Assembly: GCF_007097385.1 (NCBI RefSeq)
Contig: NZ_VJZS01000001.1
Location: 1-64,000 of the forward strand
DNA from: Flavobacterium sp. ZT3R18
GTDB lineage: Bacteria > Bacteroidota > Bacteroidia > Flavobacteriales > Flavobacteriaceae
Length of the DNA: 64,000 nt
Direction of reading: 5' to 3'
The notes beneath the pieces were generated by a model that was not told the DNA's origin, searched no databases, and saw only the letters and a list, made by a program, of their open reading frames with translations. A program made the position numbers and the translations under genes. Shown piece after piece: positions 27,804-36,735 of this stretch (the stretch's first letter is position 1; every line of letters begins with the position of its first letter).

Positions 27804-30800
27804 ATGAAATATAATCCGAACGAAATTGAGGCCAAATGGCAAAAATACTGGGCAGAGCATAAAACTTTTGCCGCGCAAAACAACTCAGAAAAGCCAAAAC
27901 ATTATGTATTGGATATGTTTCCTTACCCGTCTGGAGCGGGATTGCATGTGGGGCATCCGCTAGGGTACATCGCATCGGATGTGTATTCGAGATACAAAAG
28001 ACACCAAGGTTTTAATGTGTTGCACCCGATGGGGTATGACAGTTTTGGATTGCCGGCGGAGCAATATGCAATTCAGACTGGGCAGCGTCCAGAGGATACT
28101 ACTTCGGTAAATATTGACGGTGGTGTAGATAAAGAAGGAAAAGTGATTGCCGGCTACAGAAAGCAATTGGATAAAATAGGATTTTCATTTGATTGGGAGC
28201 GTGAAGTGCGTACTTCTAACCCAGATTATTACAAGCATACGCAATGGATTTTTATCCAATTGTTTAATTCTTGGTACAATAAAAATACGGACAAGGCTGA
28301 GGATATTTTGACTTTGGTTTCTATTTTCTCTACAGAAGGAAATGCTCCCGAGACTTCGGGAGTAAATGCGGTTTGTGATGAAAATATTGAAAGCTTTTCA
28401 GCAAATGAATGGAACGCTTACGCAAAAGAACAACAGGAGAAAATTCTTTTGCAATACCGATTGACGTATTTGGCAGAGACCGAAGTGAACTGGTGTCCGG
28501 GATTGGGAACGGTTTTGGCGAATGACGAAATTGTGAACGGCGTTTCGGAACGTGGCGGTTATCCCGTGATTCGTAAAAAAATGACGCAATGGAGTATGAG
28601 AATCTCTGCTTATGCGGAGCGTTTGTTGCAAGGTTTAAATGATATTGATTGGAGCGAAAGTATCAAGGAGAGCCAAAGAAACTGGATTGGGAAATCTGTC
28701 GGAGCAACTGTAGAATTCAATGTTAAAAATTCAGAATCTAAAATAGCCGTTTTTACAACTCGTCCTGATACTATTTTCGGAGTTACCTTCATGACTCTAG
28801 CCCCCGAGCACGAATTGGTTGCGCAAATCACAACTCCTGAACAAAATGCAGCAGTTGAAGCCTATATAGAAAAAACAGCCAAACGTTCCGAGAGGGAGCG
28901 TATGGCCGATGTAAAAACCATTTCGGGTGTGTTTACAGGAGCTTATGCTGAGCATCCGTTTACAAAAGAACCTATTCCGGTTTGGATTGGGGATTATGTT
29001 TTGGCAGGATACGGAACAGGTGCTGTGATGGCAGTTCCTTGTGGAGACGAAAGAGATTATGCTTTTGCTAATTTCTTCAAAGGTCAAAACGGAATGTCCG
29101 AAATCAAAAACATTCAGGAAGGTGCGGATATTTCCGAAAAACCGTTTGATGATAAGGAAAAAACCCTATTGGCCAATTCCGATTTTCTAAACGGATTGAA
29201 TTACAAAGACGGTACTAAGAAAGTTATAGAGGAACTAGAGAAATTAAATCAAGGAAAAGGGAAAATCAATTACCGTTTGCGTGATGCTGTTTTCTCTCGC
29301 CAGCGTTATTGGGGAGAGCCGTTTCCGGTATATTATGTGAATGGCTTGCCGCAAATGATTGAGGCGAAACACTTGCCTATCATCTTGCCAGAAGTAGAAA
29401 AGTATTTACCAACCGAAGACGGATTGCCTCCATTAGGAAATGCAACGGTTTGGGCTTGGGATAGTGTAAACAATAAAGTAGTTGAAACGGATTTGGTTGA
29501 CAATACAGCCATTTTCCCTTTAGAGTTGAATACCATGCCGGGTTGGGCAGGAAGCTCTTGGTATTGGATGCGTTATATGGATGCACACAACGAGAACGAA
29601 TTTGCCAGCAAAGAAGCTTTGAAATATTGGGAAAGTGTCGATTTATACATTGGCGGAAGCGAACACGCAACGGGTCACTTGTTGTACTCCCGTTTTTGGA
29701 ATAAATTCCTAAAAGACAAAGGTTTTGCGCCAACCGAAGAACCATTCAAGAAATTGATTAATCAAGGGATGATTTTGGGGATGAGTGCGTTTGTTTATCA
29801 GTTTTCGTGGGCTACCGAATCTTTATATATAGAAGACGAAGACAACAGAATGGTAGAAAAGATGGCTTCTTTCTTTATGACTAAGCCAAAATATGATAAA
29901 ATTATTAAAGGTGATTTAGAAGAAATAGAAGTTGCTAGACAGTTTTATGTAGAAACATTAAGTCGTAATTTCCCAGGCAGAGATGTTATCAACACTGTGG
30001 GGGATATTAGTTTATGGTCTAAACATGTGGATGTTTCAATGGTAAATTCTTCTGATGAATTGGATATTGAAAAATTTAAAGGTTGGAGAGAATATTACGC
30101 TAATGCCGAATTTTTTACTGAAGAAAACGGAAAATACATTGTCGGTCGTGAAATCGAGAAAATGTCGAAATCGAAATACAATGTAGTAACACCAGATGAT
30201 ATTTGTAACGAATATGGAGCTGATACCTTGCGTTTGTATGAAATGTTCTTAGGGCCATTGGAACAGGCGAAACCTTGGAATACAGCAGGTATTTCTGGAG
30301 TTTTTGGTTTCTTGAAGAAATTGTGTCGTTTGTATTTTGATGACAACGGTTCGATTGTGACTAATGAAGAACCAACGAAAGACAATCTTAAATCATTGCA
30401 CAAAACCATCAAGAAAGTGGCGGAAGATATTGAGAGTTTCTCTTTCAATACTTCGGTTTCTCAGTTTATGATTTGTGTGAATGAACTGTCAACGCAAAAT
30501 TGCCATTCTCGTGCCATCTTGGAGCCATTAGCGATTGTGATTTCGCCTTATGCGCCACACATTGCAGAGGAATTATGGTCGTTGCTAGGAAATTCCGGTT
30601 CTATTGCAACGGTGCCTTTTCCTGTTTTGGACGAAAAACATTTGGTAGAAAGTGATAAGGAATATCCAGTATCTTTCAACGGGAAAATGCGTTTCACAAT
30701 GGTTTTGCCTTTGGATTTAACCAAAGAAGAAATCGAGGAAATCGTAATGAAAGACGAAAGAACCATCAAACAACTGGAAGGAAAAACACCGAATAAGGTG

Positions 30801-30839
30801 ATTATCGTTCCGGGGAAGATTATTAATTTGGTGGGATAA
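27804..30839 (+). CDS. leuS: Leucine--tRNA ligase with unusual insertions
   Basis: A 1011-residue class Ia synthetase. It has the HIGH motif as HVGH (48-51), the CP1 editing domain (about 290-480, TTRPDTIFGVTFM) and KMSKS at about 786-790, and ends NLVG like other LeuRS proteins of Flavobacteriia. It is longer than the relatives I know. One small insertion (APETSG, nt 28345-28362) coincides with a DNA palindrome. A larger one of about 50 residues lies between INQGMILG and DVSMVN before the KMSKS loop (nt about 29780-30030). All essential motifs are intact, so the enzyme should be functional. It is the only gene in its transcript, as judged by flanking gaps. Confidence 0.97.
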   Translation: MKYNPNEIEAKWQKYWAEHKTFAAQNNSEKPKHYVLDMFPYPSGAGLHVGHPLGYIASDVYSRYKRHQGFNVLHPMGYDSFGLPAEQYAIQTGQRPEDTTSVNIDGGVDKEGKVIAGYRKQLDKIGFSFDWEREVRTSNPDYYKHTQWIFIQLFNSWYNKNTDKAEDILTLVSIFSTEGNAPETSGVNAVCDENIESFSANEWNAYAKEQQEKILLQYRLTYLAETEVNWCPGLGTVLANDEIVNGVSERGGYPVIRKKMTQWSMRISAYAERLLQGLNDIDWSESIKESQRNWIGKSVGATVEFNVKNSESKIAVFTTRPDTIFGVTFMTLAPEHELVAQITTPEQNAAVEAYIEKTAKRSERERMADVKTISGVFTGAYAEHPFTKEPIPVWIGDYVLAGYGTGAVMAVPCGDERDYAFANFFKGQNGMSEIKNIQEGADISEKPFDDKEKTLLANSDFLNGLNYKDGTKKVIEELEKLNQGKGKINYRLRDAVFSRQRYWGEPFPVYYVNGLPQMIEAKHLPIILPEVEKYLPTEDGLPPLGNATVWAWDSVNNKVVETDLVDNTAIFPLELNTMPGWAGSSWYWMRYMDAHNENEFASKEALKYWESVDLYIGGSEHATGHLLYSRFWNKFLKDKGFAPTEEPFKKLINQGMILGMSAFVYQFSWATESLYIEDEDNRMVEKMASFFMTKPKYDKIIKGDLEEIEVARQFYVETLSRNFPGRDVINTVGDISLWSKHVDVSMVNSSDELDIEKFKGWREYYANAEFFTEENGKYIVGREIEKMSKSKYNVVTPDDICNEYGADTLRLYEMFLGPLEQAKPWNTAGISGVFGFLKKLCRLYFDDNGSIVTNEEPTKDNLKSLHKTIKKVAEDIESFSFNTSVSQFMICVNELSTQNCHSRAILEPLAIVISPYAPHIAEELWSLLGNSGSIATVPFPVLDEKHLVESDKEYPVSFNGKMRFTMVLPLDLTKEEIEEIVMKDERTIKQLEGKTPNKVIIVPGKIINLVG
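28345..28362. repeat. In-frame palindrome CTCCCGAGACTTCGGGAG within leuS
   Basis: Seven-base arms with a four-base loop inside the coding sequence, encoding APETSG without breaking the frame. It is related in shape to the TCCCGATAGCTATCGGGA palindromes found between genes in this window. Confidence 0.75.
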
Positions 30840-30855
30840 AAAAGATTCAATATCA

Positions 30856-31018
30856 ATTTCAATGGCAATTTCAATGACAATAAAAAAAATAAATTGAGGG
30901 GAAAATAAATAAATTCCAACTTTAAAAATTCCAAATTCTATTGACAATGTGTTCAATTAGAGTTTGGATTTTTTATTGCTATTGCCATTGCCATTGCCAT
31001 TGAAATTGCCATTGAAAT
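30856..31018. repeat. Composite repeat with CCATTG hexamer arms
   Basis: A perfect 21-bp inverted repeat (30856-30876 and 30998-31018, cattgaaattgccattgaaa plus t) encloses AAATTCCAAATTC/TTTGGATTTTT hairpin sequence and a run of CCATTG hexamers (30982-31000). Related units recur at 31869-31955 and 32529-32594. It fills the gap after leuS. Confidence 0.8.
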
Positions 31019-31120
31019 ATTTTTTTAATGAATTTTTAACGGATGTCAAATTGACATTTCGCTAAATTTGGTTTGTAATTTGATGTTTATTTTGAAAACA
31101 AAACATAAAAAACAAAAGAT

Positions 31121-31807
31121 ATGGGAATGAGTTATTTAATTCTTGCGGGTGCTATTATGCTGGCAAGCTGGTTAGTGAGTTCTACACTAAAGAATAAATT
31201 TGAGTTTTATTCGAAATTGCATTTGCAAAACGGGATGTCAGGAGCAGAAATAGCCGAGAAAATGCTTGCTGATAACGGTATTCGTGATGTGCGAGTAATT
31301 TCCACTCCAGGTCAATTGACAGATCATTACAATCCGGTGGATAAAACCGTCAATTTGAGTGAGGCAGTGTACAACCAGCGCAACGCTGCGGCAGCAGCAG
31401 TTGCTGCGCACGAATGCGGACACGCAGTACAACACGCTGTGGGGTATCAATGGTTGACGATGCGTTCTCAATTGGTGCCAATTGTAAATGTAGCATCTTC
31501 GTATATGCAATGGATTTTATTGGCCGGAATCTTGATGATTCGTACTTTTCCACAATTGTTATTGATAGGGATTATCATATTTGCAGCAACGACTTTGTTT
31601 TCGATTGTGACCTTGCCGGTAGAATACGATGCAAGTAATAGAGCTTTGGCTTGGTTAGAGAATAAAAATATGCTGACGCAACAAGAACATGCAGGAGCGA
31701 AAGATTCTTTGAAATGGGCTGCCAGAACGTATGTGGTTGCCGCATTGGGGTCAATTGCGACTTTGTTGTATTATGTCTCGATTTATATGGGAGGTAGAAG
31801 GAACTAG
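31121..31807 (+). CDS. Membrane zinc metallopeptidase (YugP / Peptidase_Zn_neutral_2)
   Basis: 228 residues with membrane helices at about 3-20, 125-145, 147-165 and 205-225, and the zinc-binding motif HECGH (97-101) in AAHECGHAVQHAVGY. The pattern GAEIAEKMLADNGI near the N-terminus and LPVEYDASNRALAWL near the C-terminus are conserved in the YugP family. The active-site residues are present, so it is probably an integral-membrane endopeptidase. The substrate is unknown. It is flanked on both sides by repeat elements and is probably transcribed alone. Confidence 0.88.
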   Translation: MGMSYLILAGAIMLASWLVSSTLKNKFEFYSKLHLQNGMSGAEIAEKMLADNGIRDVRVISTPGQLTDHYNPVDKTVNLSEAVYNQRNAAAAAVAAHECGHAVQHAVGYQWLTMRSQLVPIVNVASSYMQWILLAGILMIRTFPQLLLIGIIIFAATTLFSIVTLPVEYDASNRALAWLENKNMLTQQEHAGAKDSLKWAARTYVVAALGSIATLLYYVSIYMGGRRN

Positions 31808-31814
31808 TTTAAAG

Positions 31815-31955
31815 GACAAAGAGCAAAGAGCAAAGAGCAGAGAGCAGAGAGCAGAAAGCAAAGAGCAAAAAATCAAATTCCAAGTATTCAATTGGGATTT
31901 GGTTTTTTTTATTTTTTATTGCCATTGCCATTGAAATTACCATTGCTATTGAATT
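31815..31955. repeat. AGAGCAA heptamer tract followed by CCATTG composite repeat
   Basis: Bases 31815-31868 are seven-base repeats of the agagcaa/agagcag type. Bases 31869-31955 hold a second copy of the AAATTCCAA hairpin plus the CCATTG unit. The tract lies between the converging Zn peptidase and Lrp genes. Confidence 0.75.
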
Positions 31956-31964
31956 TTGAAATTT

Positions 31965-32435
31965 TTATAGCTGTATTTGTCTGTCAATTTGTTGGTCTAA
32001 AGATATAAAAGTCTCTGTTCTGGAAACGCCTTCAATGGCTTGGATTTTAGAATTCAGCAATTGCATTAAATGTTCGTTGTCGCGACAAATAATTTTGATT
32101 AAAATAGACCAATTTCCTGTGGTGTAATGGCATTCTAGTACTTCGGGGATTTTTTTTAAATCTTTTACGGCTTCGGAGTTTCGGGCGGCTTTGTCCAGAT
32201 AAATACCAACAAAAGCCATGGTGTTGTATCCTAAAACTTTATGGCTAACGGTAAATTTAGAACCCGAAATTACACCAGATTGTTCCAGTTTTCGAAGTCG
32301 CTGATGAATAGCCGCTCCCGAAATACCTATTTTATTGGCAATTTGCAGAATTGGTTTTCGGGCATCATCCATCAGGTAACGTAAAATCTCTTTGTCGATA
32401 CCGTCTATTTCTACTATAAGGGAGTTAATTTTCAT
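31965..32435 (-). CDS. Lrp/AsnC family transcriptional regulator
   Basis: 156 residues. The N-terminal helix-turn-helix (about 10-60, DGIDKEILRYLMDDARKPILQIANKIGISGAAIHQRLRKLEQSGVI) is followed by an AsnC/RAM ligand-binding domain (about 70-150). The family senses amino acids and usually controls amino-acid metabolism. Neither neighbour suggests a specific ligand. Its own promoter region (32436-32600) contains a composite repeat hairpin. Confidence 0.9.
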   Translation of the reverse strand: MKINSLIVEIDGIDKEILRYLMDDARKPILQIANKIGISGAAIHQRLRKLEQSGVISGSKFTVSHKVLGYNTMAFVGIYLDKAARNSEAVKDLKKIPEVLECHYTTGNWSILIKIICRDNEHLMQLLNSKIQAIEGVSRTETFISLDQQIDRQIQL

Positions 32436-32528
32436 GACTCTGTATTTTAACTAAAATAAGGGTTTTAGTTTTAATTTGAAATCAAAAGTAGTTGAAATGA
32501 TTTGAAAATGGAGGGAATCCAAATGAAA

Positions 32529-32594
32529 AATTCCAAATTCCAATCGTAAAATCGGAATTTGGAATTTTTATTGTTATTGAAATTGCTATTTCAT
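32529..32594. repeat. Perfect 16-bp hairpin plus CCATTG-type tail
   Basis: AAAAATTCCAAATTCC pairs perfectly with GGAATTTGGAATTTTT around a 12-base loop, followed by attgttattgaaattgctat. It is the third copy of the composite element seen at 30856 and 31869. It lies just beyond the hemD stop and may serve as its terminator. Confidence 0.75.
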
Positions 32595-32600
32595 AGAGGT

Positions 32601-33350
32601 CTATTTCCCTTTATTTGCTTCAGCAATGTATTTCTCTAAAGCCATTGTCATAGATGGAGTTCCAGGTGTTGGAGCCATAATGTCTATGCGCAATCCGTGG
32701 TCCAGAGCTTCTTTTTGAGTTGTACTTCCAAAAACGGCTATTCGAGTATTGTTTTGTTCAAAATTCGGGAAGTTTTTGTATAAAGATTTAATTCCAGTTG
32801 GGCTAAAGAAAGCCAATACATCGTAGTAAACATCGGCTAAATCTGACAAGTCACTCATAACCGTTTTATAAAAAGTAGCTGGAGTCCAATCTACTTTCAA
32901 AGCGTTTAATGTTACAGGAATGTCAGCGTTTAATTGATCTGATGCTGGTAATAAGAATTTCTCGTCTTTGTATTTTTTGATTAAAGGCGATAGATCTGCA
33001 AAATCTTTTGGGCCTACATAGATTTTACGTTTTCTGTATACTACGTATTTTTGCAGGTAAAACGCGATTGCTTCAGATTGGCAAAAGTATTTTAATCCTT
33101 CAGGAACTTTGTAGCGCATTTCATCTGCCACTCTAAAAAAGTGATCCACACCATTTTTGCTCGTTAATATAATAGCAGAGTAGTTGTTAAGATCGATTTT
33201 TTGAAGTCTAATTTCTTTTGCGCTGACTCCTTCTACATGAATAAAAGGTCTGAAATCAATTTTTACTTTATGCTTTTGTTGCAGCTCAAAGTATGGAGAA
33301 TTTTCCACTTTAGGTTCTGGTTGTGATACCAAAATTGTTTTCACTTTCAT
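32601..33350 (-). CDS. hemD: Uroporphyrinogen-III synthase family protein
   Basis: 249 residues with the two-lobed HemD pattern: KTILVSQPEP at the start, LTSKNGVDHFFR in lobe one, and VYYDVLAFFSPTGIKSLYKNF followed by IAVFGSTTQKEALDHGL in lobe two. It cyclises hydroxymethylbilane to uroporphyrinogen III in haem and sirohaem synthesis. It lies 12 bases after the DUF4271 gene, so the two are co-transcribed, an arrangement common in Flavobacteriia. HemD is poorly conserved, so the family call is firm but catalytic residues cannot be confirmed. Confidence 0.88.
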   Translation of the reverse strand: MKVKTILVSQPEPKVENSPYFELQQKHKVKIDFRPFIHVEGVSAKEIRLQKIDLNNYSAIILTSKNGVDHFFRVADEMRYKVPEGLKYFCQSEAIAFYLQKYVVYRKRKIYVGPKDFADLSPLIKKYKDEKFLLPASDQLNADIPVTLNALKVDWTPATFYKTVMSDLSDLADVYYDVLAFFSPTGIKSLYKNFPNFEQNNTRIAVFGSTTQKEALDHGLRIDIMAPTPGTPSMTMALEKYIAEANKGK

Positions 33351-33362
33351 ATTAAATATTTT

Positions 33363-34034
33363 CTAAACACTACTTTTTGTAAACCAATAATACATAAAAT
33401 AATAGGGTGCTATTTCAAGAGTGCAAAGATATAAAATAAAATAAAACAACTTGCTGAAAATTTCGTTTCTGTAGTTTTTTATTGAGATCAAATATAGTAA
33501 TCCGTTTAGTGCTAGTATTATATAGAAAACAAGAAGCGGAATATTTTCTAAAATAGAGTCGTAATAAAATAAAACAATGTCTACAGGGAGCAAAAGCAAC
33601 CCAATATAGGTTCGATAGGTGACTTTTTGTAAATTAAATTGTTCGATAAACTCTTCAATATTGAATGTAGTGGCGATGATTTTTTCTATCAAAAATTTAG
33701 ATAAAATAAAATAGATTAGAAATGTGAATATTTGAATGAACAGTATCCAGTCTGTTTTTGATCCATATCCGAGATAACTGAGTAGGAGTTGAATGAAAAA
33801 AGAAAATGAAATTATTTGTACAAAAAACAAGGATATAGAGAACATACCCATTAGGTGGCTGCTGTCTCGATATATACGGATGTATTTGTTGGAGTAAATT
33901 AATTTGACAAAATCTTCAAAACGATTTTCATAAACCGATTTGGTCAGGGCAATGATGCCAAAAGCCATGATAAACACTAGTGTTATCCAGTCTTTATTCT
34001 CAATTATTCTAGGATGAAGTACATGTTCCGTCAT
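33363..34034 (-). CDS. DUF4271 membrane protein
   Basis: 223 residues with six or so hydrophobic helices and the DUF4271 phrases DWITLVFIMAFGIIALTKSVYENRF and a C-terminal IAPYYFMYYW. It has no catalytic motif. The family is found in Bacteroidetes next to hemD, as here, but its role is unknown. It is divergent from the polyprenol-phosphate mannosyltransferase gene. Confidence 0.85.
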   Translation of the reverse strand: MTEHVLHPRIIENKDWITLVFIMAFGIIALTKSVYENRFEDFVKLIYSNKYIRIYRDSSHLMGMFSISLFFVQIISFSFFIQLLLSYLGYGSKTDWILFIQIFTFLIYFILSKFLIEKIIATTFNIEEFIEQFNLQKVTYRTYIGLLLLPVDIVLFYYDSILENIPLLVFYIILALNGLLYLISIKNYRNEIFSKLFYFILYLCTLEIAPYYFMYYWFTKSSV

Positions 34035-34107
34035 ATTAATGCAAAATTACTAATTTTTATAACATTATTTATTATAAATTTATAATAATCAAATGGCTTA
34101 AAATGGT

Positions 34108-34115
34108 TACTTTTG
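34108..34115 (+). promoter_or_regulatory. Candidate -7 element (TACTTTTG) for the mannosyltransferase-pyrC operon
   Basis: An exact TAnnTTTG match 20 bases before the ATG at 34135, in the divergent gap. A clear -33 TTG is not visible at 19 bases. Confidence 0.45.
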
Positions 34116-34134
34116 CACCGAAATTACTCGAAAC

Positions 34135-34860
34135 ATGAACAATTGTATTGTTATAATTCCTACCTATAACGAAATTGAAAACATTGAAAGCATTGTTAGG
34201 GCAGTGCTCTCACAACACAAACCTTTCCATGTCTTAATTATTGATGATAACTCTCCAGATCAGACTGCCGAGAAAGTGGTTATGCTTCAGAGTGAATTCA
34301 AAGGGAGGTTGTTTTTAGAAAAAAGAGCCAAGAAATCAGGTCTCGGAACGGCTTATGTTCATGGTTTTAAATGGGCGTTGCAAAACAGCTATGATTTCAT
34401 TTTTGAAATGGATGCTGATTTTTCTCACAACCCTAATGATCTAGAAAAATTGTATGATGCCTGTCATTTTGGAGATGCCGATTTGGCTATTGGGTCTCGA
34501 TACGTTACGGGTGTTAATGTTGTCAATTGGCCTTTGAGTCGTGTTTTGATGTCTTATTTTGCATCGGTTTATGTCCGTATGATTACTGGTATGAAAATTC
34601 ACGATGCCACTGCGGGATTTGTTTGTTATAAAAGAAAAGTGCTGGAAGAAGTTAATTTGGATAAAATTAAATTCGTAGGTTATGCTTTTCAGATTGAAAT
34701 GAAGTATAGAACGTATTGTAAAAAGTTTGCTATTTCTGAAGTGCCTATTATTTTCACAGATAGAACAAAAGGGCAGTCTAAAATGAGCAATTCAATAATA
34801 GTGGAAGCCGTGCTCGGAGTAATATCGTTACGTTTAAAAAAGTTATTTAACAGTTTGTAA
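34135..34860 (+). CDS. Polyprenol monophosphomannose synthase (GT2)
   Basis: A 241-residue GT-A fold transferase with the N-terminal VIIPTYNEIENI, the nucleotide loop IIDDNSPDQTAE, the metal-binding MDADFSH (DxD) and the acceptor-side GSRYVTGVNVVNWP. It resembles dolichol- or polyprenol-phosphate mannose synthases that load mannose from GDP-mannose onto a lipid carrier at the inner face of the membrane. It has no C-terminal membrane segments, so it is of the soluble single-domain type. It begins a run of three same-strand genes with pyrC and the DUF4296 lipoprotein. Confidence 0.9.
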   Translation: MNNCIVIIPTYNEIENIESIVRAVLSQHKPFHVLIIDDNSPDQTAEKVVMLQSEFKGRLFLEKRAKKSGLGTAYVHGFKWALQNSYDFIFEMDADFSHNPNDLEKLYDACHFGDADLAIGSRYVTGVNVVNWPLSRVLMSYFASVYVRMITGMKIHDATAGFVCYKRKVLEEVNLDKIKFVGYAFQIEMKYRTYCKKFAISEVPIIFTDRTKGQSKMSNSIIVEAVLGVISLRLKKLFNSL

Positions 34861-34874
34861 AAAAAGGGGATACT

Positions 34875-36215
34875 ATGAATAGATATTTAATTAAAAATGC
34901 TAAAATAGTAAATGAAGGAGTTATTTTTGAAGGGGATGTGCTTATCGAAAACGATCTGATAGTCGAAATTTCAGAAAGTATTAGTGCAAAGTCTTCTGAT
35001 TGTATGATTATTGATGCCGAAGGGAGTTATTTGATGCCCGGAGCCATAGATGATCAAGTGCATTTTAGAGAACCGGGACTTACTCATAAAGGAGATATAG
35101 AATCAGAATCCAGAGCGGCTGTTGCGGGTGGAATCACTTCGTATATAGAACAACCCAATACGGTTCCTAATGCAGTGACCCAAGAAATTCTAGAAGAAAA
35201 ATATCAAATTGCCTCTAAGAAGTCTTTTGCCAATTATTCTTTTATGATGGGTGCCACCAATGATAATCTAGAGGAAGTGCTAAAAACAAATCCTAAGAAT
35301 GTTGCTGGAATAAAAATATTTCTAGGGTCATCTACAGGTAATATGTTGGTAGATAATGAGGCAGTTTTAGAGAAAATATTTTCGTGTACTTCAATGCTTA
35401 TTGCAGTTCACTGTGAAGATGAAACGACGATTAAGAATAATTTAGAAAAATACAAAGAGGAGTACGGTGAAGATATTCCCGTAACGGCTCATCATCTTAT
35501 TCGTAGTGAAGAGGCATGCTATATTTCTTCTTCTAAAGCGATTGCTTTGGCTAAAAAAACGGGTGCTAGATTGCATGTTTTTCATCTGTCAACGGCAAAA
35601 GAGATGGAGTTGTTTACCAATAAAATTCCACTTGAAGAGAAAAAAATAACCGCCGAAGTTTGTGTGCATCATTTATGGTTTACCAATGAGGATTATGAGA
35701 CAAAAGGGAATTTTATAAAATGGAACCCAGCGGTAAAAACAGAGAATGATCGAAAAGTCTTGTGGGAAGCGCTGAATGATGGTCGTATTGATGTAATTGC
35801 GACAGATCACGCTCCGCATACATTGGAAGAGAAAAAGCAAAACTATCTTAAAGCACCTTCTGGAGGTCCTTTGGTGCAACACGCTGTCGTTGCCCTGTTT
35901 GAGGCACATCATCAAGGGAAAATAAGTGTGGAGAAAATCGTAGAAAAGTTCTGCCACAACCCGGCTAAGATCTTCAAAATAGAAAAAAGAGGTTTTATTA
36001 GAGTAGGGTATTATGCCGATTTGGTAATTGTTAATCCAGGGTTGCCATGGAGCGTAAAGAAAGAAAATATACTTTCAAAATGCGGATGGTCTCCTTTTGA
36101 AGGCTATACTTTTAAATCTAGAATTACCCATACTTTCGTGAATGGACAATTGGTTTATTCTGGTTTTAAAGTAAAAGATATTCGTGCCGGTAAAAGAATG
36201 TTGTTCGATAGATAA
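34875..36215 (+). CDS. pyrC: Dihydroorotase (class I)
   Basis: A 446-residue amidohydrolase. The first metal motif is DDQVHFREPGLTHKG, with HxR after the strand. Further His ligands occur in LIAVHCEDE and LHVFHLS, and the catalytic Asp in ATDHAPHTLEEK. The long form with DHAPH and the REPGLTHKGD phrase fits class I dihydroorotase (PyrC/AllB group) of pyrimidine synthesis. Allantoinase is the nearest alternative, but no purine-degradation genes are nearby. It lies 14 bases after the mannosyltransferase gene and 15 bases before the lipoprotein gene. Confidence 0.92.
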   Translation: MNRYLIKNAKIVNEGVIFEGDVLIENDLIVEISESISAKSSDCMIIDAEGSYLMPGAIDDQVHFREPGLTHKGDIESESRAAVAGGITSYIEQPNTVPNAVTQEILEEKYQIASKKSFANYSFMMGATNDNLEEVLKTNPKNVAGIKIFLGSSTGNMLVDNEAVLEKIFSCTSMLIAVHCEDETTIKNNLEKYKEEYGEDIPVTAHHLIRSEEACYISSSKAIALAKKTGARLHVFHLSTAKEMELFTNKIPLEEKKITAEVCVHHLWFTNEDYETKGNFIKWNPAVKTENDRKVLWEALNDGRIDVIATDHAPHTLEEKKQNYLKAPSGGPLVQHAVVALFEAHHQGKISVEKIVEKFCHNPAKIFKIEKRGFIRVGYYADLVIVNPGLPWSVKKENILSKCGWSPFEGYTFKSRITHTFVNGQLVYSGFKVKDIRAGKRMLFDR

Positions 36216-36230
36216 CGAAATAATCATTAG

Positions 36231-36725
36231 ATGAAGAAAATAGTGTTCTTTTTTGTGCTACTTGTCCTTTTTTCAAGCTGTGATAAAGAGTTGGTCAAAA
36301 GACCGGATAATCTTATTGATAAAGGGATGATGATTGATGTTATGTATGATATGGCTCTGTTGGATGCTTTAAAATACCAAGATCCCAATTCATTATATGC
36401 CAACGGTATCAATCCGAAGACTTATGTTTATAAGAAGTACAAAATAGATAGCCTGCAGTTTGTAAAAAGCAATGCGTATTATGCAGCTGATTATAGGGAA
36501 TACAAAAAAATGTATGATGATTTAAACGGCCGATTAAAAAAGGAGAAAGCTTCTGTAGATTTGATAATCAAAAAAGAACAGAAAAAATCGGTTGCAATTA
36601 AAAATGCAAAAGTAAAGAAAGTTCAAGATTCTATAAAAAAGGCAAAAAAAGTCAAAGAGGTAAAAATCAAAAAAGAAAAAGATTCTATTGCTAAAGCAAA
36701 AAAGAATTTAAAGGTTAAGAAATAG
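36231..36725 (+). CDS. DUF4296 lipoprotein with Lys-rich coiled tail
   Basis: 164 residues. The signal peptide ends at the lipobox LFSS-C (Cys at about 18). The DUF4296 domain (about 25-105) is followed by a low-complexity helix made of Lys with Ala, Ser, Asp and Val (about 110-164), with repeats of the form DSI-KAKK. The tail could be a charged single helix reaching across the periplasm or touching nucleic acid or peptidoglycan. No function is known. It is the last gene of the operon. The CAGTCGC inverted repeat beyond it is the only terminator-like structure. Confidence 0.85.
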   Translation: MKKIVFFFVLLVLFSSCDKELVKRPDNLIDKGMMIDVMYDMALLDALKYQDPNSLYANGINPKTYVYKKYKIDSLQFVKSNAYYAADYREYKKMYDDLNGRLKKEKASVDLIIKKEQKKSVAIKNAKVKKVQDSIKKAKKVKEVKIKKEKDSIAKAKKNLKVKK

Positions 36726-36735
36726 GAATAATTCA

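Noticed and set aside
29380..29745. 121-residue frame opposite leuS
   Set aside because: It is a shadow of the LeuRS catalytic region, with no start context or family resemblance.
30548..30934. 128-residue frame opposite the leuS 3' end
   Set aside because: It is antisense to conserved LeuRS sequence, and its upstream part is made of the CCATTG composite repeat.
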